The position numbers were made by a program, and so were the translations under genes. Shown piece by piece: positions 1 through 8,740 of a stretch of 37,930 nucleotides of DNA. The notes under the pieces are model-generated. The model saw nothing but the letters and a program-made list of their open reading frames with translations, did not search any database and was not told the origin of the DNA. The stretch spans positions 1-37,930 of the forward strand of contig CAMAUY010000045.1 in NCBI GenBank assembly GCA_945861565.1, given 5' to 3'. Position 1 is the stretch's first letter. Each line of letters starts with the position of its first letter. This stretch comes from Akkermansia muciniphila (GTDB lineage Bacteria; Verrucomicrobiota; Verrucomicrobiia; Limisphaerales; UBA9464).

Positions 1-30
1 ACCAGGCGTGCCCCCGGGAAGCCCACTTGG

Positions 31-537
31 CTAGGCGTCACCTCCAGGCAGTCGAGGAGTCGGATTTCGATCCGCCCGCAGTTGTGCTCCCGTGTCAGCG
101 CTCGGGTCTTGGGCGTGGGCTGAGGGGGAAAAGGGCTGTTTCTCGAACAACTCCATCAGGCTCAGGATGGGCTCGACCTTGAAGGTGCATTTTGCAGCGA
201 CGCCGGCTTCGACCTTGGCCCACTCCTCCGGGAGTTCTTTGGCACGCAGTTTGACACATGCCTTGCGGACCAGTTCCCGGACCCAGATCTGCTTGGGCGA
301 GTCGTGCCGGAGGTAGAAGTCGTCGGCATCGCGCTTCCATCCGGCCGTGCGTCCGAGATGGCTCCAGCCGCTGACCTTGTACGCGGTCCCCTGATAGAGC
401 TTGGGATCAAGGAAGCTCTCGACGATGAGCTTGTCGCACCGCTTGAGCTCGGCGGGATCGCTGAGCTGCACCACCCGCAGGTGATCCAGGATCTCCTGCT
501 CGGCGAGTTGGAGAGGAACTCGCTTTGGTTTACCCAT
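31..537 (-). pseudogene. DUF4338 / DruA-like protein remnant with apparent internal deletion
   Basis: The C-terminal half resembles DUF4338 proteins (the DruA-like family, often transposon-associated): a stretch with FLDPKLYQGTAYKVSGW, then LGRT, DDFYLRHDSPKQIWVREL and a trailing tail. From family memory, intact members are around 300 residues, with a long core between an N-terminal 'DPAELKRCDKLI'-type motif and the 'ETFVDP..GTCYKA.GW'-type motif. Here the two motifs abut (CDKLIVE followed by SFLDPKLY), which suggests an in-frame loss of about 100 or more residues. The ATG at 537 gives 168 residues; an upstream TTG at 576 would give 181. No partner transposase gene is visible, and the left window edge is 30 bases past the stop. 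It is probably a non-functional remnant. Family call moderately sure; the deletion is an inference from remembered architecture. Confidence 0.5.
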
Positions 538-775
538 CCCGGGAGGGTGGAAAACTTCGGAAAGGTTGTTCCGCAAAATCGATCATCCCCTTCGATCTCA
601 ATCTCTTAATCACTTTGAAAAGCGCGTCCTGCCGGGAGGAACGGCAACATCCAATATTCGTTGCCGCAAATCGAGATTCTGCGCTCTCGTACTTTGCTGG
701 TTGCCTTCGCCTCCCCGACGTTGGGCTGAAAAATGTGACTTGGATGCATCCAAACTCATCGCCATCGTTCTGCCG

Positions 776-2509
776 ATGTCGCTGCTGCCTTTTACCAATC
801 TGCCTCCGTACCGCGCCCGAAACCTCATTCCCGCCGAGACCGATCTTGGCGAGTGGTCGCAACTGGCTCCGTTGTTCGATTGTCTGGATGCGCGGGCCGG
901 AGAAGCGCAGACGATGCGGCAGTTCGAGCAATGGATACTCGACTGGGGAGAACTCTCCGCTGCCGTGGAGGAAGAAGGGGCGAAACGCCACATCGCCATG
1001 ACCTGCCACACCGACAATTCGGATGCCGAGAAGGCTTATCTTCACTTCGTGGAGGAGATTGAGCCTCGCTTAAAGCCGAGACAATTTGACCTTGCCAAGC
1101 GGTATTTGGAACATCCTCTTTGCAACCAACTTCCGCGCCATCGGTATGAAGTCTTCCACCGAGAGACAGCGCTCCGAGTCGAACTTTTCCGCGAGGCAAA
1201 CATTGCCCTGGAAACTCAGGACGCACGACTCGGAAACGACTACAACAAGCTTTCTGGATCTTTGACGGTATCCTATCGCGGAGAGGAAAAAACGCTGGTC
1301 GCGATGGGGCGATATCAGGAGGAAACGGACCGAACGGTTCGCGAAGAAGCCTGGCGTCTGGTCGCAGACTGCCGCCTGAGGGAGCAGGATCACTTCGACG
1401 ATCTGTTCGACCAGTTGCTGAAACTGCGTCATCAAATTGCCCTCAACGCCGGATTTCCCAATTACCGCGACTACGCGTTTCGTTCGAAGGGCCGATTTGA
1501 TTACACGCCGAAGGATTGCGAACAGTTTCACCAATCCATCGAGACGGAGGTAATGCCCGCGGTCCGTCAACTCCAGACCGAGCGGGCGCGGCGGATGAAG
1601 ATTGACCGTCTCCGACCGTGGGATCTCGCCGTGGATTCCCTGAACCGCCCGCCGTTACGGCCGTTCAGCGACGTCGCCCAGATGGAAACGAAGACCCAGA
1701 CCCTCTTCAATCGACTGGATGCGGACCTGGGGGGGCAATTCGGAATCCTGCGTCATCTGCGTCTTCTGGATCTCGCCAATCGCAAGGGAAAGGCACCCGG
1801 AGGGTATCAAAGCACCCTCGCGGAAGCACGCATGCCGTTCATTTTTATGAATGCCGTCGGCGTACAGCGGGACATCGAGACAATCTTGCACGAGGCGGGC
1901 CATGCCTTTCACGCCCTTGCCACGCGGGAGGAGGATCTTTTTGCCTACCGCAGTGCGCCCATCGAGTTTTGCGAGGTGGCCTCGATGGCGATGGAACTTT
2001 TGGCGGACGGTTTTCTCGATGTTTTTTACTCCGCACCGGATTGCGCACGCGCCCGCCAGGTTCATCTCGAAGGCATCCTCGGAGTTTTTCCCTGGATCGC
2101 CGCCGTCGATGCATTCCAGCATTGGGTCTATACCCATCCCGACCACAGCCGTGCCGATCGGGCGGAAGAGTGGAATCGAATCCTCGACCGTTTTGGCGGC
2201 GACACGGACTGGTCCGGCTGCGAATCGGCGCGGACCCACCTTTGGCACAAGCAACTGCACATCTTTCTCTATCCTTTTTATTACGTGGAGTATGGGATTG
2301 CCCAGCTGGGAGCATTGCAGGTCTGGGCCAATTTCCGAAAGGATCCGAGTCAGGCATTGGCCGACTATAAAGCCGGCCTTGCCTTGGGCGGATCCCGGCC
2401 GCTGCCCGAGTTGTTTCTGCGGGCGGGCTGCCGCTTTGATTTCTCGCGCGAGACCCTTCGCCCCCTGGTTGAAAACGTCCGTACAGAGATCAGCAAGATC
2501 TCCAGCTGA
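776..2509 (+). CDS. M3-family oligoendopeptidase (zinc metallopeptidase)
   Basis: Predicted cytosolic zinc endopeptidase of the thimet oligopeptidase/PepF (M3) type, which cleaves short peptides. The zinc motif HEAGH lies at residues 372-376 (codons from 1889), and the downstream helix containing EFCEVASMAMELL supplies the third zinc ligand in this family. Length from the chosen ATG is 577 residues, within the range of bacterial M3 enzymes. The frame is open upstream to 566, but that extension (residues rich in Arg, Cys and Pro) does not look like the family, while the ATG at 776 begins a typical start, MSLLPFTNLPPYRARN. No clear Shine-Dalgarno precedes it. The rhomboid gene follows after 39 bp in the same direction, so the two could be co-transcribed. 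The substrate cannot be told from sequence. Confidence 0.88.
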   Translation: MSLLPFTNLPPYRARNLIPAETDLGEWSQLAPLFDCLDARAGEAQTMRQFEQWILDWGELSAAVEEEGAKRHIAMTCHTDNSDAEKAYLHFVEEIEPRLKPRQFDLAKRYLEHPLCNQLPRHRYEVFHRETALRVELFREANIALETQDARLGNDYNKLSGSLTVSYRGEEKTLVAMGRYQEETDRTVREEAWRLVADCRLREQDHFDDLFDQLLKLRHQIALNAGFPNYRDYAFRSKGRFDYTPKDCEQFHQSIETEVMPAVRQLQTERARRMKIDRLRPWDLAVDSLNRPPLRPFSDVAQMETKTQTLFNRLDADLGGQFGILRHLRLLDLANRKGKAPGGYQSTLAEARMPFIFMNAVGVQRDIETILHEAGHAFHALATREEDLFAYRSAPIEFCEVASMAMELLADGFLDVFYSAPDCARARQVHLEGILGVFPWIAAVDAFQHWVYTHPDHSRADRAEEWNRILDRFGGDTDWSGCESARTHLWHKQLHIFLYPFYYVEYGIAQLGALQVWANFRKDPSQALADYKAGLALGGSRPLPELFLRAGCRFDFSRETLRPLVENVRTEISKISS

Positions 2510-2548
2510 TCCGCTGGCGTCCGCCGCCGCCGCGGCTATCCTCCGGGC

Positions 2549-3238
2549 ATGGCGGACGCCGCCCCACCACCGGCCACGGTTACAATCCTGAGAGGTGCCA
2601 CGTTTGCCCTCGTGGCGCTCAATCTCATGGTCTACATCCATGAAGCTGGGCTGGCACCCAATGCGCAGATTGTATTCGGCCAGCAGTTCGCTTTGAGTCT
2701 GGCGGGAATCCGGGCCGGCGCGTGGTGGCAATTTCTCACCTACCAGTTTCTGCACGGTGGGTTCACGCACTTAATCCTGAACGTCTTATTCCTCGATTCG
2801 ATCGGCCCCGTTCTGGAAACGACCCTGGGACGATGGCGTTTCCTAGTTCTTTACCTGGTCAGCGGTTCCCTGGGGGGGCTCGTCCAATTGCTGGGAGGTG
2901 CCTTGTCCCAAAAATACTTCGGTCACCCGGTCGTGGGAGCATCGGCAGGGCTATGCGGTTTGCTGGCTGCCCTCGGCGCAATTTACGCCGAAGACCGGAT
3001 CCAGGCGCGCATTCTCTTTGTGATCCCGGTGACCCTGAAGGCAAAGTTTCTGCTTCTGGCCGCAGGCTTGATTAGCATTGGCGGCGTAATATTTCCGCTC
3101 GGAAACGTGGCGCATCTCGCCCACCTGGGGGGGTTAGTGGGAGGACTTTGGTGCGTCAACTGGCTGAAACCTCAGCAATTGCTCGAAATCGGCGACGAGC
3201 CCACCGCCCCTCCCCCCATTCCGGGCAACCGAACCTAA
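2549..3238 (+). CDS. Rhomboid-family intramembrane serine protease (first of two)
   Basis: Polytopic inner-membrane protease of 229 residues. The catalytic serine sits in VVGASAG (Ser132) and the catalytic histidine in AHLGG (His192), the two-residue dyad of rhomboids. The N-terminal loop motif FLHGGFTHLILN, with conserved His and Asn in the second membrane segment, is also present. About six hydrophobic segments cover the body, followed by a short Pro-rich cytosolic tail. It starts 39 bp after the M3 peptidase and ends 85 bp before a second rhomboid in the same orientation. A weak stem (TAAGCG/CGCTTA, 3236-3254) follows the stop but has no T-run. Rhomboids cleave substrates within or next to a transmembrane helix; the substrate is unknown. 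Confidence 0.9.
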   Translation: MADAAPPPATVTILRGATFALVALNLMVYIHEAGLAPNAQIVFGQQFALSLAGIRAGAWWQFLTYQFLHGGFTHLILNVLFLDSIGPVLETTLGRWRFLVLYLVSGSLGGLVQLLGGALSQKYFGHPVVGASAGLCGLLAALGAIYAEDRIQARILFVIPVTLKAKFLLLAAGLISIGGVIFPLGNVAHLAHLGGLVGGLWCVNWLKPQQLLEIGDEPTAPPPIPGNRT

Positions 3239-3323
3239 GCGACAGCGGCGCTTATCGATGACGCGTCACCCGATCAATCAATGTAGGTTTTGAATTTCAA
3301 AAATTCCTGATACATTCTTTCCG

Positions 3324-4265
3324 ATGCTCGAAGACCGCTCATACATGAGGGACACGGGTTACCGTCCTCCGATCACCGCAACGGCGGTTCTCACGATCGG
3401 GTTAATCGCTGTTTTTGCCCTTCAATGCATCGACGATGCATACTTGCACTCCGATGCGCAGTCGTACCTCGCCTTGACGGACTACGGGCTGCGCCGCCAT
3501 TGGTACTGGCAACTGATTTCCTTCCAGGTTCTCCATGGAAACCTCCTCCACATACTGTGTAATGTCCTCACGTTTTGGTGGGTGGGGCGGTATGCCGAAA
3601 CCGTCATGGGGGCCACGCGGATGCTGGTAGCGTTCTTTGGGAGCGGGTTGGTGGGCGGGTTGTTCCAGGGGGCTCTGATGCTAGCATTTCCGGGCATTTA
3701 CGGCTCGGCAGTCGTCGGTGCCTCCGCGGGGGTAGCCGGGTTGATTGCGATCTTTGCGCTCCTTGAGCGCGACACCGTCATTCGCCTCAACTTCATCTTT
3801 CCCATGCGGGCGATCACATTTCTGTGGATCTTGCTCGGGATCTCGGTCTTTTTCATTCTCGTGCCGACTTCTCGCAACATGGGTGTCGCCGACGGCGCTC
3901 ACCTCGGAGGTCTTCTCGCCGGAATTGCCTGGGTAAAGTTCGGATGGCACCACGAGTTCGCCACGACCCCTGGGAGCTGGCTGCGCGACAAATTCCGAAG
4001 GCCTGAGTTGCGAGTCCTTCCCGGTCGCAGCTCACGCGCCCCCTCCAGACCAGCGCCTCCCTCTTCGGCCGGAGCGGTCACGCTCCCTGGCGTCCGCTGG
4101 ACCACCTCACCAGTCCCCAGCTCAATCGAAACGTCGGAAGCCGAATTCATGGCCCGTGAGGTTGATCCCATCCTCGAAAAGATCGCTGCTCACGGTCTGC
4201 AAAGCCTAACGGACCGCGAGCGGAAAACGCTCGAAGCCGCTCGCGAGAAAATGGGCCGGCGATAG
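3324..4265 (+). CDS. Rhomboid-family intramembrane serine protease with C-terminal cytosolic domain (second of two)
   Basis: A 313-residue rhomboid with catalytic Ser134 (VVGASAG) and His193 (DGAHLGG), plus the HGNLLHILCN loop/helix motif. Six hydrophobic segments are followed by a basic, Pro/Ser-rich linker (about 215-260) and a predicted helical end (about 275-313) carrying the EVDPILEKIAAHG and LTDRERKTLE signatures often found at the C-terminus of PVC and Bacteroidetes rhomboids. Start could be ATG 3324 or ATG 3345. A possible promoter (TTGAAT 3290-3295, TACATT 3311-3316, 15-bp spacing) lies so close to ATG 3324 that use of it would imply a nearly leaderless message or the later start. 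The gene converges with the gmhB-like gene 32 bp away. It is clearly diverged from the first rhomboid, so the pair is not a recent duplication. Confidence 0.9.
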   Translation: MLEDRSYMRDTGYRPPITATAVLTIGLIAVFALQCIDDAYLHSDAQSYLALTDYGLRRHWYWQLISFQVLHGNLLHILCNVLTFWWVGRYAETVMGATRMLVAFFGSGLVGGLFQGALMLAFPGIYGSAVVGASAGVAGLIAIFALLERDTVIRLNFIFPMRAITFLWILLGISVFFILVPTSRNMGVADGAHLGGLLAGIAWVKFGWHHEFATTPGSWLRDKFRRPELRVLPGRSSRAPSRPAPPSSAGAVTLPGVRWTTSPVPSSIETSEAEFMAREVDPILEKIAAHGLQSLTDRERKTLEAAREKMGRR

Positions 4266-4297
4266 AATTCCAAGAATGAATCGCTGGGATCGCGGCG

Positions 4298-4867
4298 CTA
4301 CTCCAAGCGATCCGTAAGGATCCATTCGGCTGCGGCTGCCATGTCATCCACGACGACCGCACTCCGCATATTGCCTCCGCCGTTCGCCTCCACCTGCCGG
4401 CCGTGGCCCGTTCGCACGAGCAGACTTCGTCGGGTGCCCGCGTTCCAACCCGTCTCCAGATCCAGCCACTTGTCGCCCACCATGTAACAGCGATCGAGGT
4501 CCAGTCCCAATCGATCGCGAGCATCAAATAAGAACTGGGGAGACGGTTTCCGGCCGTAGCTCGGCTGATCCGGGGCTTCGGGCGCGACATAAATCGCCGC
4601 AAAAGACACGCCGAGCGCCCTCATCTCCACCGCCATGCGCGCGTGCACCCTTTCGACATCTTCCAGCGTAAAATACCCGCGCCCAATACCGGACTGATTC
4701 GTTACCATCACCAGTCGGAATCCAGCCGATGCGAGCTTCCCCAAAGCCTCGATCGTCCCTGGAATAAACTCCACCTCCTCCGGTTTGCTGAGGTAACTCT
4801 TGTCGACAATGAGCGTGCCATCGCGATCGAGAAAGACGGCGGCAGCGCGCAAGACACGGGGTATCAC
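4298..4867 (-). CDS. gmhB: HAD phosphatase, D-glycero-D-manno-heptose-1,7-bisphosphate 7-phosphatase-like
   Basis: HAD-superfamily hydrolase that fits GmhB, which removes the 7-phosphate from heptose bisphosphate during ADP-heptose synthesis for LPS. Motif I is FLDRDGTL (Asp14 nucleophile, Asp16 acid), motif II lies in VTNQSGIGRG, the lysine is in GRKPSP, and motif III is MVGDKWLD. The Cys/His zinc loop of E. coli-type GmhB is absent: the equivalent stretch reads VAPEAPDQPSYGRKP. I chose GTG 4867 because its GTGA overlaps the upstream gene's stop by 4 bp and leaves a 189-residue protein beginning just before motif I; ATG 4900 or 4921 would extend into the neighbour. Last gene of the minus-strand block. 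A related histidinol-phosphate-type phosphatase cannot be excluded. Confidence 0.8.
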   Translation of the reverse strand: MIPRVLRAAAVFLDRDGTLIVDKSYLSKPEEVEFIPGTIEALGKLASAGFRLVMVTNQSGIGRGYFTLEDVERVHARMAVEMRALGVSFAAIYVAPEAPDQPSYGRKPSPQFLFDARDRLGLDLDRCYMVGDKWLDLETGWNAGTRRSLLVRTGHGRQVEANGGGNMRSAVVVDDMAAAAEWILTDRLE

Positions 4868-5742
4868 TGCGGCGCACCCGACCCGTGCCCCGCCGACCAT
4901 CCGCGAACGAAGCCCACGCACTGGGCGATGTCCGGAACGGAGTTATCCCAATTGAATTCGTACTCAATCGAGATGTTGCCATCGAAATGCTGGCGCCTGA
5001 GCTCCGCAAGGACGCCGCCGATGTCCGCGACCCCGGTGCCAAAGATGCAATCGTGCTGACCGGCCCCCAGGGCCATCCGGTCCTTGACATGCAGACTGAT
5101 GATACGCCCCTCCAGGATTCGGAGTCCGTCAATAGGCTTAATACCCGACGTTTGCCAGTGGCCGATGTCGGCACAGGCGCCAATTCTAGCATCCCGGTCC
5201 TTCACGAGATCGCGGACGTAATTCGGGTCCCACACACGGTAGGCTGGGTTTTTCGGCTGACGTGCGTGTTCATGAAAGGCACAACGAATATCAAATTCCC
5301 GGACCATCTTTTCGATCGTATCGAGCGCATCGGTCGACTCCGTTGTGACCGCATAGAGACCCATCTTCCGGGCAAACTCAAAGATCACCCTAGCCTTCGC
5401 CTCATCGGTTGGGATCGCGACGACCCCGTAGTTCACCGCCCGAACGCCGTGTTTGGTGAGCTTCTCCTTGACCCGGGCGATCAATTCATCGCTCGCATGG
5501 TGGTCCCACTTAACTCCGGGTTCCTCGCGCGACAGTTTTTGCCCGGGATAAAACTCGATGGACTTGGAGCCGGTCATTTCCGTCTTTTCAATCGCTTCAA
5601 AGACCGAAAATCGGTTGAAGCTGTAGGCCTGGCAACCGATTACAAAACCACCCACACGGGCGTCCGATGGAATCGGTGCGGCGACGGCACCAGCACCGAG
5701 GCCGGCGGCCAGGAAAATTGCGAGAGCACGTGAAAAATTCAT
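4864..5742 (-). CDS. Exported sugar phosphate isomerase/epimerase-like TIM-barrel protein
   Basis: A 292-residue protein of the xylose-isomerase-like TIM-barrel family (AP endonuclease 2 / hydroxypyruvate isomerase type). The ATG at 5742 begins a classical signal peptide (MNFSRALAIFLAAGLGAGAV, cleavage near AVAA-P), so it is probably periplasmic, as many PVC homologues are. Family features include SIEFYPG early, CAFHEHA mid-barrel, ACADIGHW and SLHVKD, with acidic and histidine residues placed to bind a divalent metal, and YEFNWDNS near the end. The open frame extends upstream to 5814 without a better start. It follows rsmA after 73 bp and overlaps the gmhB-like gene by 4 bp. The substrate is unknown, and catalytic competence as an isomerase is inferred from fold only. 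Confidence 0.82.
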   Translation of the reverse strand: MNFSRALAIFLAAGLGAGAVAAPIPSDARVGGFVIGCQAYSFNRFSVFEAIEKTEMTGSKSIEFYPGQKLSREEPGVKWDHHASDELIARVKEKLTKHGVRAVNYGVVAIPTDEAKARVIFEFARKMGLYAVTTESTDALDTIEKMVREFDIRCAFHEHARQPKNPAYRVWDPNYVRDLVKDRDARIGACADIGHWQTSGIKPIDGLRILEGRIISLHVKDRMALGAGQHDCIFGTGVADIGGVLAELRRQHFDGNISIEYEFNWDNSVPDIAQCVGFVRGWSAGHGSGAPQ

Positions 5743-5815
5743 GATCGGGACATGCCAACGCAAGGGCAGCGATCCGTCAAAGCAATCTTTTCTGCAATCC
5801 GGCAGCCGAGACACG

Positions 5816-6652
5816 TCACAGGGCGATGGATTTCGTCAGGGATTTTGTCAGAATCGCAAACTGCTCCAGCGACACCGATTCCGCCCGGGTGTCGGGTCGA
5901 ATGTCCGCGGCCTGAAACCCGGCTTGCAATGCGTCGACGGTCCAATCTTCTCGCAGCAGCTTGAACATCTGCTTCCGTCGTTGGGAAATGGCCCTGCGGA
6001 CCACTTTTTCAAAACGAGATTCCAGCGATGCTTCCAAGAGCGGCCGGGTGCGTCGACGCAGGATCAAGCAGGCCGAATCAATATCGGGCGGCGGAAAAAA
6101 ACACGACGCCGGAATCCGAAACCAATCGATTGCTTCGTATCGAAGCTGGATCAAGAGGGTGAGCAACCCGTAGTCCTCGGTCGCCGGCGCTGCCTTGATA
6201 CGGCGCACCACCTCCCATTGCAACGTCACGACAAGCCTGTCCGGCGGTTCTTTTGCCTGCGCAAGTTCGACCAGAATTGGAGACCCGACGGAGTACGGAA
6301 GGTTTGCAACCAGTTTCCATCCGACCCAACTCCGCGGCGCGGCGCGCAGCCATTCCAGGGCATCCGCCTCGATTAATTCCAACGAGCTCGCCTTCGACAA
6401 GCGTTCGCGGAGAAGCGGAATCAGCCTGGCGTCCTTTTCGATCGCCAACACTTTCGCCGCACCCTCCACGAGCAACTCTGTGAGCGGCCCCAGGCCAGGT
6501 CCGATCTCCAAGACAGAGTCCCCCCGCGTGAGCTCCGCCGCCGCCACGATCTTCCTTAACTGATTTCCGTCGTGCAGAAAATTCTGTCCGAGCGATTTCG
6601 TCAGGCGAAGATCGTGCCGCCGGAGCACCTCTCTCATTTCAGACAGGGTCAT
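5816..6652 (-). CDS. rsmA: 16S rRNA (adenine(1518)-N6/adenine(1519)-N6)-dimethyltransferase
   Basis: RsmA/KsgA dimethylates two adjacent adenines in helix 45 of 16S rRNA late in 30S assembly, using S-adenosylmethionine. The sequence shows the family N-terminus KSLGQNFLHD, the SAM-binding loop LEIGPGLGPLT (about residues 48-58), the catalytic NLPY motif, and the FFPPPDIDSA segment. At 278 residues it has the usual length. Its ATG overlaps the stop of the upstream aminotransferase gene by 4 bp (ATGA at 6649-6652), so translation is likely coupled. It belongs to the ispH-to-gmhB minus-strand block. Very confident. Confidence 0.96.
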   Translation of the reverse strand: MTLSEMREVLRRHDLRLTKSLGQNFLHDGNQLRKIVAAAELTRGDSVLEIGPGLGPLTELLVEGAAKVLAIEKDARLIPLLRERLSKASSLELIEADALEWLRAAPRSWVGWKLVANLPYSVGSPILVELAQAKEPPDRLVVTLQWEVVRRIKAAPATEDYGLLTLLIQLRYEAIDWFRIPASCFFPPPDIDSACLILRRRTRPLLEASLESRFEKVVRRAISQRRKQMFKLLREDWTVDALQAGFQAADIRPDTRAESVSLEQFAILTKSLTKSIAL

Positions 6653-7971
6653 GGTGCCTTCAATTCACGCAGTACGGTGGACAAGGCCCTGGCGGCGGAC
6701 GCCGCCTCAACCCGCGAGATTGTCAAGGGAGGGGTCAACCCCAAAACGTTCCCATATTCGCCTTCGGGTAGGAGAATAAACCCACGCTGCAGGAGAGATT
6801 TCACGGATCGGAGAGCCAACTCCGTCGCGGGCCGGCCTTGTCGATCGACAAGTTCGACCCCCAACATGAGTCCCATTCCACCAACCCGTACACTTCCCCA
6901 TGCGAAATCACCCGCCAAGTTCGCGGCAAGTTGCTGGTGGAGGAAATCGCCCATATGCCTCGCTCGATCAACGAGATTCCGCGTCTGAATCTCCGAGATC
7001 TGAGCGAGCGCCATCGCACATCCCACGGGGTGCCCAAGAAAGGTACTCGTATGAATGGCTTCACCCGTTGATTCCGGCCAGGCCGCATCCATCACGGCCG
7101 CCCGCCCAACGCACGCGGACAGGGGGAATCCCCCGGTCAATCCCTTCCCCAGGCAGATGAGATCGGGAATAACCCCCGAATGCTCTGTCGCGAACCAACG
7201 TCCCGTGCGTCCAAATCCGGTGTAGATTTCATCGAGGATTAAGAGGCAGCCGAGGTCATTAGACAGTTTCCGAAGCCGCTTCAGGAACCCCGGGGCGGGA
7301 ACCCGAATTCCACCCCGTGCCTGGATCGGCTCCACCAGGATTGCACCCACGCGACCTCGGGCTGCCCGACGGCGGATTTTTTCTTCCATCACCGCGAGTT
7401 CAAGTCGGCAGCAAGGGAACGGAATGAAGTGTCCAAACTCACGCAGTTGATCCCGGAACGGGTCACGAAAATGTCCCCGCTGGGTGACATTCAGGGCACC
7501 GTAGCCAAGCCCATGATACCCACCCTCGAAGGCAATGACCTCGGAACGGCCGGTGGCGAGACGGGCGGTTTTCAAAGCCGCTTCCACGGCCTCGAATCCG
7601 GAGTTACCGAGAATCACCTTCCCTCGTACCGGGTGCCGTACAGCGGCCGTCCAACGTCCGAACGTCAACTCGGAAAGCCGCGCCGTCAGCTCCGCCTTTA
7701 AGGCATGCGGATGCACATCCCCCATGGCATGTAACAAAATGGGCATCTGCCGCTGCGCAGCACGTACCACTCGCCGATTTGCGTGTCCGGCGGCCGCCAC
7801 ACCAAAGGCTGCCGTGAGATCCAGATACCGGCGTCCGTCCGCATCCCAGACATGGTTCCCCTGCGCCCGCGCCCACACAATCGGCCAAGAACCGTCGGGA
7901 TCCATGAAGGTCACGTTCCGGGATTCAAAGGTCCGCAACGTCTCCAACGTCCGCTTCGAATGGCCAGTCAT
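6649..7971 (-). CDS. PLP-dependent class III aminotransferase
   Basis: A 440-residue cytosolic aminotransferase of the 4-aminobutyrate/acetylornithine/glutamate-semialdehyde type (fold type I). The cofactor lysine is Lys276 in CLGKGLTGGFP. The PLP-contacting aspartate lies in LLILDEIYTGFGRTG (Asp247), and the GNSGFEAVEAALKTAR phosphate-binding region and the FEGGYHGLGYGAL motif are present. The start ATG 7971 lies 2 bp after the queE stop, and the stop overlaps the rsmA start by 4 bp, so it sits tightly inside the operon. The amino donor and acceptor cannot be decided from sequence, and the neighbours (queE, rsmA) do not point to one pathway. Family confident, substrate unknown. Confidence 0.9.
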   Translation of the reverse strand: MTGHSKRTLETLRTFESRNVTFMDPDGSWPIVWARAQGNHVWDADGRRYLDLTAAFGVAAAGHANRRVVRAAQRQMPILLHAMGDVHPHALKAELTARLSELTFGRWTAAVRHPVRGKVILGNSGFEAVEAALKTARLATGRSEVIAFEGGYHGLGYGALNVTQRGHFRDPFRDQLREFGHFIPFPCCRLELAVMEEKIRRRAARGRVGAILVEPIQARGGIRVPAPGFLKRLRKLSNDLGCLLILDEIYTGFGRTGRWFATEHSGVIPDLICLGKGLTGGFPLSACVGRAAVMDAAWPESTGEAIHTSTFLGHPVGCAMALAQISEIQTRNLVDRARHMGDFLHQQLAANLAGDFAWGSVRVGGMGLMLGVELVDRQGRPATELALRSVKSLLQRGFILLPEGEYGNVLGLTPPLTISRVEAASAARALSTVLRELKAP

Positions 7972-7973
7972 CG

Positions 7974-8708
7974 TCAGACTCCTCGCTCATCCGCCGGCCA
8001 AACGAATTTATGCATCTGGAGCTGAAACCGGACCGCGAGCCGGTCGGCGAGGATGGCCTCTGCCAGTTCTCGACGATTCATGGGTGTCTGCCCATTCGGT
8101 GCCGCTTTCAACGATTTATCACGCTGCAAGGCTGTGAGCGGAGAAACCCACGAAAACAGCAACGGGCATCGCTCCACCAGTCCATGGTCCGCCAGCATCT
8201 GTTTCGCCCACGCGTAATCCTCGCGCGTGCCGAGCACAAATTTAACTTCATCGGCCGGGCGCAGATCGGAAATATTCTCAAGGCGGTTGCGGGCCGACTC
8301 GCCACTGCTGGGAGCCTTCAGATCCATAATCCGGCGAATGCGCGGATCCAGTTTCGAAATATCTTGGGCGCCACTCGTTTCGACCAGCACCGTGAAGCCA
8401 TCGTCACAGAGTCGGCGCATGAGTTCCGCCGCAGCGGGCTGCAGCAACGGCTCCCCTCCGGTCAGTTGAACGAGCGGCAAGCGCCCCCCGCCGACGCGAC
8501 CCTCATAACCCTCGGCCAACCGTTTCACTTCCGTGATAATTTCGGCCATTGGCCGCCGCCTGCCCTCGGTGAACGCATAGGCTGTGTCGCAATAAGAGCA
8601 GCGCAAATTGCACCCCGTGAGCCGGACAAAGACGCACGGAAGTCCGGCAAACGTACTCTCGCCCTGCAAACTTAGGTAGATCTCATTGATGACCAGCGAA
8701 TCAGACAC
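7974..8708 (-). CDS. queE: 7-carboxy-7-deazaguanine synthase, radical SAM enzyme
   Basis: QueE converts 6-carboxytetrahydropterin to 7-carboxy-7-deazaguanine on the way to preQ0 and queuosine. The radical-SAM cluster motif CNLRCSYC (Cys33, Cys37, Cys40) is preceded by SLQGESTFAG, and QLTGGEPLLQ, the SAM-binding GGEP motif, follows. The C-terminus has the LQMHKFVW signature. I use GTG 8708 (VSDSLVINEIYLSLQGES), giving 244 residues; the open frame to 8810 would overlap ispH by 70 bp and adds a non-family Arg/Pro-rich leader. ispH ends 32 bp upstream, and the aminotransferase starts 2 bp downstream. No other queuosine gene is in the window. Confidence 0.93.
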   Translation of the reverse strand: MSDSLVINEIYLSLQGESTFAGLPCVFVRLTGCNLRCSYCDTAYAFTEGRRRPMAEIITEVKRLAEGYEGRVGGGRLPLVQLTGGEPLLQPAAAELMRRLCDDGFTVLVETSGAQDISKLDPRIRRIMDLKAPSSGESARNRLENISDLRPADEVKFVLGTREDYAWAKQMLADHGLVERCPLLFSWVSPLTALQRDKSLKAAPNGQTPMNRRELAEAILADRLAVRFQLQMHKFVWPADERGV

Positions 8709-8740
8709 GCCTGCGACCCTAGTGGGCGGACCCCGGCCTC

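Noticed and set aside
31..537. Intact Druantia-type anti-phage system
   Set aside because: The DruA-like protein is truncated and no DruB-E genes or helicase are present in the window.
3290..3316. Promoter-like TTGAAT / TACATT before the second rhomboid
   Set aside because: Spacing is only 15 bp and it lies almost on the start codon; kept only as a remark, not as a feature.
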